Shown piece after piece: positions 8,919 through 19,757 of a stretch of DNA of 64,000 bases (positions are counted from its first letter, which is position 1; each line of letters opens with the position of its first letter). The DNA comes from Cadophora sp. MPI-SDFR-AT-0126 (lineage: Eukaryota > Ascomycota > Leotiomycetes > Helotiales > Ploettnerulaceae), in NCBI GenBank assembly GCA_020747065.1, contig JAGMVK010000015.1, positions 806,001 to 870,000 on the forward strand, written 5' to 3'. Made by a program: the position numbers and the translations under genes. Below the pieces are notes generated by a model, which did no database searches, was not told the DNA's origin, and saw only the letters and a list, made by a program, of their open reading frames with translations.

Positions 8919-11882
8919 CTACATGACCAGCGCCCAATCGCAAATTGTATCCCATGATTCTTCGTCATCGATAGCTTCTTCATATGCCTCGTCCTCATCA
9001 TCAACGTCACCTACTGGCCACGCCTCCCTTTCCGGCCTCGGTCTCTCTGTCTGAAACAGTAGTTGGAGCTTCGTTCTCGAAAAATTCCATGGGATATCTT
9101 CCGAGTCCTGCGTTTCCCACCAGTCAAGAACCTGCTTTGCCAGTGTCCTTTTGTTAAAAGGCACAGGTAATTCCAGCTCTATTGCGGTGGGTTCCACAGG
9201 AGTAGCACTTAAGATGGGTTTGAAGTCTCTCACTTCGATGTACTCCAGATCGTGCCCAGCTCTTCTTCTCTTGTTGGTGTTGCCGATGGCGTCGACGAAT
9301 TCCTTCCACTGGTTTGTAGCTCCGTTCCACCGATCAGAGCCCTGTCCCCACTGCAAGAAAAAGTCGAAGTCGTCCAATAGCTCTATAGACGGCTGTAAGT
9401 TCCACTCTGGGTACTCCATTCGCAGATAATCTAGCTTTGCAAGTGTATTCCTTTCCCTGAGGTTTGTCTTCTTTTCGACGAGAACGCTTGCCACGACAAC
9501 GAGTCCCTCAATGACCGCAGACTCAAATGCATTCTCGGACGAGCATGCTATTAGGAGCTTGCGATTGGCTTCATTAGCCTGATAGATGAAGTCGATGATT
9601 CTCATGAACTGTACATTGCTGAAAGAGCCAAACTCATTCGGAATGACGCATAGTTCTGCTTGTTTTGGTAAGGTGGCCCGTTGTGGCTGCACCTTTATTG
9701 TTCGTGAACAACTGAGGAAGTGCGTAATGATCCCTGGAATCTCATGTACTTGGGCCGAACTATGATAAATTCTGCAACGCACGATCTCTCGAATGTCATA
9801 CTGCCGACAGTATTTACGGCCAAAATAAGCAAGAATTCGGTTTCGCCTGCCCCAGATGTGCAGTGGCAACACTATGACAGGTGGATCTTGCTGTTCATTG
9901 TCGTCATTGTTGTGAGCGATAGGAGCGGCATCATCATTCAAGTCTTCGACATCAAGAGAATCTTCGACCGATCTGGGCGACCCAGTTTGATGTCGATCGT
10001 CAACCAGGTGGGTGCTCCTGGACCTGTCTGACGAAGACCCACGCCTTTGGATTCGGGATTGAGACACGTTGGACGAACCCTCAGGTTGTCGCACAGGATT
10101 CCAGGGCCCTCTAACAGAAGTTTGGTCGTTCGATCGCTTGCCATTGGAGCTCATTGGGACAGCGCCTTCGCTTTGGGCGCGGTCATGTTCGGCATTAGAG
10201 ATCTTCTGTCCCGATGTCGTCTTTTGCTGTTTGTTCAAGCTCTCCAAGTGAGTCGTGGCAGCACGCTTCCTGGTCATTGATCTACCAGGCTGCGCACTTC
10301 CAGAAGCGGCATTCAGTTTGTCTGCGTCTGCAGAATAAAGCTCCTCTTCCTCTTTTGATTTCAAGTCTAGGGCTGGTCTCCCCTCTGGTGCACCAAACTG
10401 TTTCTTGCTGCCCGATGTATCTCTTGTTGAAGAGCCATGTTTGACAGGATCTCCCTTCTTTTTCTCTTTTTCTTGACCAGAGCGTTGTTTTGCGGCTTCT
10501 TTTTCGGCCTTTTTCACTGCCCTCTTCTCTGCCCTGAGCCTCGCACCCTCAGGATTTTCTAGATCTTTTTTCCTCTGTTCCTCTTTTGTTGGTCTGCCTC
10601 TACGGCGCTTGGTAGACGCAGGGGATTGATTCGATTGAGAAGAACTGGTTGCCCGATCCAAGGACTGATCCAATCCAGTTGGCTGTGGTTTCGGAGGATC
10701 TTCAGGGACATCGTTGGCGACGTCTTGCGACCTGGTGGGAACATGCTCAGGATCATTCCAGTCGCATCTAGGTGATGTAAGTGGCAACTCGGCTTCTTGC
10801 CTTGCCAATCGATTTGGTAATTGAGGTGGGCTTGATTCCTTAGGAGATTCTTCGGTAGGAAACAGCACAAGTACTTGATCTGCTGCTTCTTGTATGGCCG
10901 AATCTCGTATAACCGAACCTTCCGCTTCAGAACTCGTCTGTCTGGGTTGACGTGATTTCTTCAAGTCTGGGTCAGGGATATTGCTTTGGATTGGAGCAGG
11001 AATGGGGGTTGTCGTTGGTGCAGGCGTTGCGACAACCTGATGTACATCTATTCTGTTCTGCTGCATGGATCTCGCTTCAGAAATATAGTGTAAAGGACCT
11101 GCCTCGCGAGCATCTGGGGAAACTGCAGGGCCAGGAACAATATCAACATGCGCAGAGTCTGATTTCTGAACGTTTCTGTACTGCTCGTTCTGACCATGCC
11201 CGAACGACTCGTACTTTCGCTCAGGGGGTTTTCCGCCGCGGAAGTTAGGCCCCTCAGGGCGTGGCATGGATTGGGCATAAGAGTGGTATCCATTTGGAGG
11301 AGTAGCAAAGTTCGGACCACGTTCGGCCAGGGATTCGGCATTTGGTTGATATCCATTTTGAGGAGGAATATAGCTTGATGAAAGCCGTTGTGCCATATCT
11401 GAATGATAGATGTCATTCATAAGTGGACCATTGGCATCGTGATTGTTCGAATGTTCGTTCTGGAATCCTTGGAAGGATTGAGGACCACAATATTGGGGAA
11501 CATTTCCGCGTCTTTGATCTTGTCTTGGTTGTTGGTAGAGTCTCCGCCTGCTCCTGTCATCAGGGACGAGTATACGGTCGGAAGCTGACTGTGTATCCTG
11601 GTATGTTTGAGGTGCGTTGCGTTGCCAGTGGGAAGTCGCAAAAGTTTGAGGAGCATGCATTGAAGCCGGTGGGCATTGGGAGCTTGGTCGAAATCCATCT
11701 CTGGAGGTATGAGATGGAGCCGTGGGCTGACGACCTTGTGTTATTGCCATGGCGTGACGTCCATAGAGAAAACCTTGAGATGGGTTGCTCAGGTTTGGCT
11801 TGCGAGGGACTTTGCTATGGTCTACAACGGTCGTAACTGAAGCCTGATTCTCGGAGGGCCCTTCTGAGTGGTTTGACGGCAT
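8919..11882 (-). CDS. Large hypothetical nuclear protein with AT-hook-like motif
   Basis: One uninterrupted exon of 987 codons from ATG at 11882. Residues 1-420 are low-complexity, rich in Pro, Gln, Ser and Asn. Around residue 425 lies KRRRGRPTKEEQRKK: the RGRP core is the AT-hook consensus, followed by a Lys/Glu/Ala-rich segment that could form a long helix and carries nuclear-localisation-like basic runs. After a second disordered stretch, the last roughly 330 residues are ordered in composition (IVLPLHIWGRRNRILAYFGR...; YLRMEYPEWNLQPSIELLDDFDFFLQW) and end in an acidic tail (VDDEDEAYEEAIDDEESW). I do not recognise the C-terminal domain. DNA binding in the minor groove of AT-rich DNA is inferred from the hook only. 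An intronless gene of this size is notable here. Confidence 0.85.
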   Translation of the reverse strand: MPSNHSEGPSENQASVTTVVDHSKVPRKPNLSNPSQGFLYGRHAMAITQGRQPTAPSHTSRDGFRPSSQCPPASMHAPQTFATSHWQRNAPQTYQDTQSASDRILVPDDRSRRRLYQQPRQDQRRGNVPQYCGPQSFQGFQNEHSNNHDANGPLMNDIYHSDMAQRLSSSYIPPQNGYQPNAESLAERGPNFATPPNGYHSYAQSMPRPEGPNFRGGKPPERKYESFGHGQNEQYRNVQKSDSAHVDIVPGPAVSPDAREAGPLHYISEARSMQQNRIDVHQVVATPAPTTTPIPAPIQSNIPDPDLKKSRQPRQTSSEAEGSVIRDSAIQEAADQVLVLFPTEESPKESSPPQLPNRLARQEAELPLTSPRCDWNDPEHVPTRSQDVANDVPEDPPKPQPTGLDQSLDRATSSSQSNQSPASTKRRRGRPTKEEQRKKDLENPEGARLRAEKRAVKKAEKEAAKQRSGQEKEKKKGDPVKHGSSTRDTSGSKKQFGAPEGRPALDLKSKEEEELYSADADKLNAASGSAQPGRSMTRKRAATTHLESLNKQQKTTSGQKISNAEHDRAQSEGAVPMSSNGKRSNDQTSVRGPWNPVRQPEGSSNVSQSRIQRRGSSSDRSRSTHLVDDRHQTGSPRSVEDSLDVEDLNDDAAPIAHNNDDNEQQDPPVIVLPLHIWGRRNRILAYFGRKYCRQYDIREIVRCRIYHSSAQVHEIPGIITHFLSCSRTIKVQPQRATLPKQAELCVIPNEFGSFSNVQFMRIIDFIYQANEANRKLLIACSSENAFESAVIEGLVVVASVLVEKKTNLRERNTLAKLDYLRMEYPEWNLQPSIELLDDFDFFLQWGQGSDRWNGATNQWKEFVDAIGNTNKRRRAGHDLEYIEVRDFKPILSATPVEPTAIELELPVPFNKRTLAKQVLDWWETQDSEDIPWNFSRTKLQLLFQTERPRPEREAWPVGDVDDEDEAYEEAIDDEESWDTICDWALVM

Positions 11883-13531
11883 AATGGCTATAATGGCTGT
11901 GTTGTCGGCGGTGTACCCTGGATGTGCTGCGTCGATGTGTGTTGTGCCATAATTGGCGAGAGCCTCCTAGTAGCAGATGAAGTTTCTTCTATTTATATTC
12001 TGGCGTGATATGATTGCCTTTGGTCGTTTAAAGGTATATGTGGTTGTGAATAAAGGTTGTATAACCATACAATTGAGCAGTGCGATGCAAATAGGTATGG
12101 ATAAAATCCGGCACTTTCTTTGCCTTCCGGGGAAGGTGCAAAGCTTAAGTACTGCATATATTTCTGTAATGACATAGCTGGTGATACATTCTTGAAATCT
12201 CGACTGACAAGATTGTAGTCTGAACCAAACTTGTACATTGTAGGCACTAGGTATTATGGCTTTTCATGGACAAATTGAGTTTAGCGAGCTCGCCTAGCTC
12301 AAAAGGGGGCGACCGGCGTCGACCCAAGACTTCCGTACCATGATTAGACACGAGTATCGACGTAGCTTTTGAGAAAAAACTCTTCTGTTGGGAATAGATA
12401 ATTTTCACGAATATTTCCTGAGAACGAGATACGACGTTGGCTGCGCATGGTATGTATGGAAGCCTCGGGTGCGAGAGAAGTGCGTGAGGAAATGAGAGGG
12501 GACGTATCAAAATTCCTTATTATTTGACTGGTAATGATGCTAGAACTATCATCTAGCCCTAGATGGATGGCCTAGTAACAGTCACAGAAGAAAAAGAGCC
12601 AAAAAAAATTCCCAGCCACGTGGTTCGAGCCTTCCTTTTCGCTTCGTAGTCCGTAGAATCGTCGATAGCTTCTCCCGCACTTCTTTTGTCTAAGCTTTTC
12701 CGGGGGCAGTAGCTTTATCTAGAACACTAACAATTAAGCCCACTGATAGTTTGAGACGAAGGATATAGCTTCTGCGGCTCCGCGAACTCGCAAAACCAGA
12801 GGAAAGGGGGTGGCTTAGCAATAGCACAGAGTACCCCGCAAACTCACAACCTCCTCCACCACAACTAACTCCCTTTCCCAAACGAAAGAAATAGCAAGTC
12901 TGGAACACAGAACCGAATAAAAGCAAAGGTATTGTCAACAGTGCCTACAATCCCGACAATCAAGAAATCCAGAAGTCTAAAGTATTTGAAAGTAACCTCA
13001 TGTACTGTACAACATATACAATGACAAGTCACACGACCCAGGAACGCGAAAGCTTCCGAAAAGAAAGGATGCCCTCGATACACAATGGAGTATGAAAACT
13101 TGCTCGCGAATTCCACAGGCAATTCCAACCTCACAACCAAGCACAAATACAAGCATACTTGATAGAGGTAAATATAGATTATCTATCTAAGCTGACCCAT
13201 CTTCTCCACCCATAAGCCAGAAAAGACAAGCAAGGTAAGCAAGATAAGTAAAAGACTCCAGTCCTTCCATTGCAAACACCCAAGAAAATGCAACATACCA
13301 CCAGCACCGCTTATTGCTCATCTCATGCCTCATAAACAACTCCTGGAGATAGAACAAGAAAGATAATATATCGCAAACGACGTGACGTAAGCAAAAGCAG
13401 AAGGAGCCCATCCAGGCATGCGCCCAACATTCGCCTGAGCACCATCACCAAAAACGCCAAGCCCATCAATTCCCCCATCCATCGACTTCGTGTAAACATA
13501 TCGACATTGCATCATCCACGCCTACCCACAG
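11883..13531. other. Intergenic, 1.6 kb
   Basis: Holds the upstream region of the AT-hook gene and the downstream region of the Kelch-BTB gene, both leftward. AT-rich with many stops. No gene, RNA or repeat recognised. Confidence 0.6.
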
Positions 13532-15919
13532 CTAACTCATCTCCATCTCCTCATTCTCATCGATCTCGGATCCAAGTTGCTGCGTCTGATTACTACTAAT
13601 ACTCGCCTTCCTTGCCACGCCCCCGAATCCAAATCTGGAGCCCCCCAGTCCACCAACATATTCCAGTTCTTCACCTAGAGAAAGATAAAATGTTAGGATA
13701 GATTCATATAAGATAGATCAAAGAACTCGTCAAGTTGCTCACCTCCAACAACACGACCTTCCATGTCGATTTCCTGGCTGAGTTCGACGAGTGCTGCGCG
13801 CGGGAGTTTCAGGAAACCTGATGTGCGGACTACCCGACCCCAGTGCATGAGGCAAAAGTTGGCGGCGCGCTTGCGGAGCCATTCTTCGTTGGCGATGCCG
13901 GCGCAGTGCCAGATGATGCAGGCGTGCTCGACGTCGAGTTCTTTGGAGAGGCGGTTGACGCAGAGGAGGCGGAGGTGTGGGATGTTGTAGATATTCGACA
14001 TGACCAGTAGCCCAGCGACATCGCTTAGCTCGCCACAGTCCTCGGGTTGGATGCTATCGGTGTAGAGATAGTAGAGGAAAGCTTTGACTACAGTGTATGG
14101 TTCGGGGATGTGCATCTTCTTGGTATGGAATTCTGCCATCTGAGCATTATACAGACGAGCGAAGTGTGGCCATCGAGCCTGGAGGATGAGTTTGTGGACA
14201 TGGATGGGAGGAGACGTGGTAGCATTTGGATCGAGCCAAGTCTGTTGATCTTTGTCGTTGATGTGACGCATCATGCTTGAACTCATCATTTCATCATCGT
14301 CCCAATCACCATCTTTCAAGGCAGTAATAGTGAAATCGGTTCCGCTTCCACTTTCAGGTGTTTTGTTGAATAGCTTGGCGAGATCTGCACCAAGACCCTT
14401 GGATGGTGGTACAATGTTTCGCTCTGCAGAGGGCATCATGGATGTATCCGCACGGGGCTCAGGAGTCAGGTTATTGCCAATGATACCGTACCGACGAAGA
14501 TCAATTTCCATGATGTCGCTACATATGTTAATGACATTCACGATCTTATATAGAATTTGACTTACCTGAGATACTCCTCAAAGCCACCAGGTCCGAGGTC
14601 CGTAGCTGTTGGATCAGTAGGGCAACCGAGAAGCCAAGCTTTCGTCCCATCTTCGTTCATCGTACAGTAGTGCCACCTGTACCCAGGACGGAAGATATCA
14701 CGACCCTCCGCCAACTTCTGCCATCGCAGAGTATTTAGTTCGAGGGAAGACAGGGAACATTCTTGGGGTGTGATCGTAGCAGCGGGAGTCACGAAGTCAA
14801 GTAGAGTACCTGAAGTGTACACGTGGAAATGCATGCCGGATCCTTGTGATGGGATGTTTGGACCAGAAACGAACTTCAAAGACGAGATTGTGCCTGGAGC
14901 TACGGGTGGGGAGCTCGTCAACTGGAAAGATGGTGGATTTACTTGGGCGCTGCTGGAATTGGCGGCATAACCTGAGCTCCCAACAGCTGGAGGTGGCGCC
15001 ATTGCATATGACTGGCGAGACGATCCAGAAATGCGGCTAAGAGCAGAGTTGCGGTCGAGAGAGCCGAATGGTGGGGGAGAGTCAAAAGCCGGACTGCCCT
15101 TAAGATCAAGCCACCAAATGTCACCAATTTTGTCCATATCCTCGCTAAGTCCCCCGAAGACCCAAACACGATCTCCCCAGAGGTAGGCCGAATGGTCGAA
15201 TCTGCCGACGAACTTCCATGCTCTTGACCAGGTGAAAGTTTTCAGGTCCAGGTAGCAGATGTCGTCCAAGACGTAATTATTGTGTCCAGTTATTCCACCT
15301 ATGATAAACAACTTGTCTTCGTGCAGAACGGCAGCATGTCTAGCTCGACCCTTGGGAATTGGTCCACTGACTGAGGGTTGTGTCCAGTGTGCGGTCTTAA
15401 GATCGAAGATTATGAGGTCGGAGAGGTAGGTTCGGTGTTCATTCTCTCCACCGAAGATCAGGAGCTTGTCGCCTTGATACAGGGTCGCGGTGTGACCTGC
15501 AGGAAGTTAGTCGCAGTATATGGAAATGTGTTATGCCTCTTACCCATGCGGACACCAGGAATATCTCCATAATTGTCCACCAAACTCCACTGCGAACTGA
15601 CCATATCCAACTTCAAGACATGATTGTAAACCTCGTCCGTGTACTGATCGAAACCTCCGAATGCGTATATCTGATTGTTACCGCAGTAAGTTACAGAGGC
15701 ATTGACCAAGCACGCAGGTCTCTGGCCAAGGGTCCTGGTAACCTTTGGGCGGTACCCATCCATACTCAATCGTCCCTTGACAGGAGAATTGGGCATGAGG
15801 AAGGTATTGTTCGAAGAGGTGGCAGAACTTGGAGTCAAGACGTTTCCGATAGACATTGAATTATTGAGTCCTCCGCCAAAGATCGAGCCCGACGTGCCTG
15901 GAGTCGAAGGCTGGGCCAT
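13532..15919 (-). CDS. Kelch-repeat and BTB/POZ domain protein (Ral2-like)
   Basis: Four exons: 15544-15919, 14566-15496, 13743-14518, 13532-13674, with introns of 47, 47 and 68 nt. Phases join to 741 residues. Start is MAQPSTPG at 15919. Kelch repeats show paired Gly and a Trp: YAFGGFDQ...W, LLIFGGENE...W, LFIIGGITG...W, VWVFGGLSE...WWLDL (residues about 75-310). A disordered linker follows, then a BTB-type domain (PIHVHKLILQARWPHFA..., AFLYYLYTDSI..., VAGLLVMSNIYNIPHL), BACK-like helices and a short tail. The order Kelch then BTB fits the fungal family containing fission yeast Ral2, which acts with Ras1 in mating and cell shape; that functional link is inference. The gene shares a roughly 0.8 kb divergent promoter region with cdc20. 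Confidence 0.88.
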
Positions 15920-16729
15920 GGTGTTTGGTCAGTGGGGCATACTATTACGAAGAGGGAATTATTCAGGAGGCAGATCGAACTGGTCCTAGGTGGCTGGAAG
16001 CGAGTGACGGCAGAGAATAGGGTAGAAGGAATTCACAATGGTACCATCCAAAACAGTGGAAAGATCAAGACGAGATGTCTGAAGTGGTACAAGTCTCCTC
16101 CGTGAAGAGTGACGAAAGAGAAGGGCAGGGCTGGCTGGTCTTGGTGTTTGCTAGAATGTCAAACGGAACGGAATTTGTTCATCGGAGAAACGGCCGCGCC
16201 CACCGATTCAAGCAGCCGCGACTAGGCCGCGTTGGGAGTCGCGTCATGGTCCAAGCGTAAGCTGTGAACCCTGAGGCAGGGACGTCCCTGTGGCAACGGC
16301 GCTAAAGTTGGCTGTCAACAAATCATTCAAAAGGCGGATTGGTTCTCGAGCTTCCTGCTTTCTTCTTCATGCACATTCGCACTCTACTCTACACTCCCGC
16401 ACACCTTCAACCTCAAATCTCTCTACCTCCGCTTGCTTTATTGCATCATACTTCCAATCCAACCTTCATCATACACAAAGAATACTTCCCAAAGTCCACT
16501 AGATCTTTTGCCTGTACTCCCGTACCGCATCTGATCGCCTCCGACTTAGAGCCATTCTTGACGAAGGCCCTTCGACATATCGAGCACAACAAACGAATAT
16601 ACTAACCAAACAATTACCAGGAACCATTAGGTTGAGTCTCTTGGAGCTCGTTCGATATACCGAACCTCTTATCATCGATCGATACATTTATTTGTCTTTC
16701 GACCGAGATCACACCCACGATACTGCACA
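15920..16729. promoter_or_regulatory. Divergent promoter region between Kelch-BTB gene and CDC20
   Basis: 810 bp separate two start codons pointing away from each other. The CDC20 side (about 16340-16720) is pyrimidine-rich, rich in CTC/TTC runs, as is common for highly expressed fungal leaders. No gene inside. Confidence 0.5.
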
Positions 16730-18551
16730 ATGGCAACCTCAGTATCTACACCAATTAAGTCCCATATGGGACTTTTTTCTACCCGTACCGCCGGCGGACG
16801 TATGCCCTTGACCCCATCTCCTCGCACACGCACAGCTGCGATGGCCAACAACTCCTCACCATTCACACCAGAAAGAAAGTTGGACAATGAGAGCATTCGA
16901 TCATCAACATACGGCGGCAACCTTTCATCACACTTCAAGTCGGCCTCCAGACCTTCGCACCGCGACTCACCAAAGTCTAACATTGCCAAGGGTGTTCAGA
17001 CTCCTCGTCGTGCCCTTGAGCTCGGTGTCTCCGATTTCACACTCACCGGTACTGGTGCAAAGACGCCAGGATCCAGCCGCTCCCGAAAAGGTCCCCTCCG
17101 TCAAAAGTCTACCAAGACTACCCTCTCATACGGCGACCGATTCATCCCTAACCGTGCCGCAAGCTCAGCGATTGCCAATGTTGGATCCGGAAAGCTCGAG
17201 GCTGGTGAGAAGAGACCAAAGACAGCTGGTGGAGAGGGTTCTTCAGTCCTTGCGTCTGGTGCCGACGATGCTTTGGCTGCTCTTGGATCATTGTCCTTGA
17301 ACGATGATGATGAGCCATCCACATACTCTCGCCCATCCCCAAATACCGTTGCATACCAAGACTCTCTTGCCTCCGCCTGCGGTGTCTCCCTCAATCAGCG
17401 CATCCTTGCCTTCAAGCCTGCTGCGCCAGAATCATCCAAGCCAGTCGACCTCCGCTCCCAATACAACAGACCTCTCAAGAATGCGAATGCCACCTCCGCA
17501 CAATTCAGACGCCGTGTCGCCACTGCCCCCGAGCGTGTTCTCGATGCTCCTGGTCTTGTCGATGACTACTACCTCAACCTCCTCGACTGGTCTTCCGGAA
17601 ATCAAGTCGCCATTGGCCTAGAGCGCAACGTCTATGTCTGGTCTGCCGAATCAGGCACTGTCAGCTCCCTCCTCGAGACGAGTCCAGATACCTATGTCAG
17701 CAGTGTCAAGTGGTCTGGTGATGGAGCATATGTCAGTGTCGGTCTCGGCACGGGTGAGGTTCAGATCTGGGATGTTGAGGAGGGAACAAAGCTCCGCAGC
17801 ATGCACGGACATGAGACTCGCGTTGGTGTTATGGGATGGAACAAGCACACACTTTCCACTGGTGCCCGATCCGGCCTTGTTTTCAACCACGACGTACGCA
17901 TCGCTCAACACAAGACAGCTGAGCTGATCTCCCACACTTCCGAAGTTTGCGGTCTGGAATGGAGAGCCGACGGTGCTCAACTTGCCACTGGAGGAAACGA
18001 CAACCTTGTTTCCATCTGGGATGCTCGTTCTCTCTCCGCCCCAAAGTTCACCAAGACCAACCACAAGGCTGCCGTCAAGGCTCTCAGCTGGTGCCCATGG
18101 GCTCCTAACGTCCTTGCAACTGGTGGTGGATCATACGACCGTCACATCCATTTCTGGAACACGACCACTGGTGCCCGTGTCAACAGCATCGACACCGGTT
18201 CTCAAGTCACTTCCCTCCGATGGAGCCCCCACTACCGTGAGATTGTCAGCACCAGTGGCTTCCCAGATAACTCGATCAGCATCTGGAGCTACCCAACCTT
18301 GGTTCGTAACGTTGAGATCCCAGCTCACGAGACTCGTGTTCTCCACAGCTGCCTCAGCCCAGATGGACAGATGCTGGCTACTGCTGGTAAGTTCTTTGTT
18401 TGCGCTCCCTGTGAATTGCACTAACAGCTCTTTAGCTGCCGACGAGAGCTTGAAGTTCTGGAAGGTTTTCGAGAAGAAGGCTGGAGCCAGCTCTGCTGCT
18501 GCCGGATCTTCAGGAAAGGCCGACATGGTCAAGCAAATGACCATCCGTTAA
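16730..18551 (+). CDS. CDC20: Cdc20/Slp1, WD40 activator of the anaphase-promoting complex
   Basis: Two exons, 16730-18386 and 18436-18551, 590 residues. Cdc20 binds the APC/C and delivers substrates such as securin and cyclin B at metaphase; it is also the spindle-checkpoint target of Mad2. Evidence: C-box DRFIPNR at residues 136-142; the basic KGPLRQK segment just before it resembles the Mad2-interaction region; then the conserved SRPSPNTVAYQDSLASACG and RILAFKP blocks. A seven-bladed WD40 propeller begins near YYLNLLDWSSGNQVAIGL and includes VGLGTGEVQIWD, LATGGNDNLVSIWD and CLSPDGQMLATA. The protein ends in MTIR, the C-terminal Ile-Arg tail that docks on the APC/C. The single 49-nt intron lies in the last blade. 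Core gene, high certainty. Confidence 0.97.
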
Positions 18552-19757
18552 GTCAAATTTCATCAAGGCTCTGTGAAGTGCCCGGGCTTCCAAGAGAGCA
18601 ACGGTAAAGTATAAGAATTTCCATACTGGCATTAGCGGTTGGATTTACAGCGTGGTGTTGGGGAGTTCATTGTTTCTCTCTCAATGCCCATGGCCGAAAG
18701 TGCTTCACCTGGTGCGATTATGCTTGATGATGGTTGATGGATGATCTGGGTTGGGCACACCGGAGCTACTGGCGGGACTCATGGGACATTGTACTTAGGA
18801 ACAGCAATAGGATTATTGTGTAATTATGGTGTTTCTACATGCATATTCTACTCCCTGTGACTTCATGTACCATTTCATGAATGGATATCTCGTCTCACCT
18901 CATACTGCTGCAACAGCAATACTTATCCATTTATTGGAACTTCTGAGGTTTTTACCTCTTCCTTTTACACGTCCATTGATATCCTTCTCATGCAGAGCTT
19001 TCGCCTGTTCACGGGACTGGTCGTCGGCTGGCCATTAAGATCAGCCTGGGGCGGAAAGGAAGATCAATCGTGAAACTTAAAAGTCAACCCTGCGAAGTTC
19101 CTCGGCGAATCAAATCATGCCATATCGAAGCTTTCTCCATTTTGATTATCAGATTAGTCAATCAAGTCACAAGTAAATCCCTATGTATATCAATGGTGAA
19201 AATCGAGTGACTGTGATTCTCAGCCTTACAAATGCGATTGCGGCTCAAGCTCCGCTAGCCTCCTGAGCCGGCGCCATTCATCGCTTAGTCAGTTCCCAGT
19301 CCCGCATCGACCATATCTCCATCAAAGGCATCTTCCCTCCTACAACCACAGTCGACGGCGGACGAACGAGTCCACCTCACACGCCCCCAACTTCGCAATT
19401 CTACGGATACAGTGCAGTACTACGAGAAGAGACTACGAAGGCGATAGGCAAGTGGGGAGCGCAAGGCAAAGGCAGGGCGAGAGAAGAGGGTTTACGACGG
19501 GGTGGGGCTCTACGTTGAGGGAGCTAGAGTGGACAAAGAGCTTCGAGACAGAGTGACACGGATAGCTATCATACAAAAGGCGGCATCAAGAGCGAGATCG
19601 AGATAACATACCGCGATACTTCGTTCATCGTTGTGAGAAGGGCAGCTCAACGCGGCGCAATCGAACAACGCAGCTCGAGCACACGATATTCACCTACCAA
19701 TCTACCTCTCTCACCTTCTGTACCACACCATACCGCGGCACGAGCAAGGACCTCAAG
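18552..19757. other. Intergenic between CDC20 and TOA1
   Basis: 3' region of CDC20 and upstream region of TOA1 in the same orientation. No supported gene. Confidence 0.6.
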
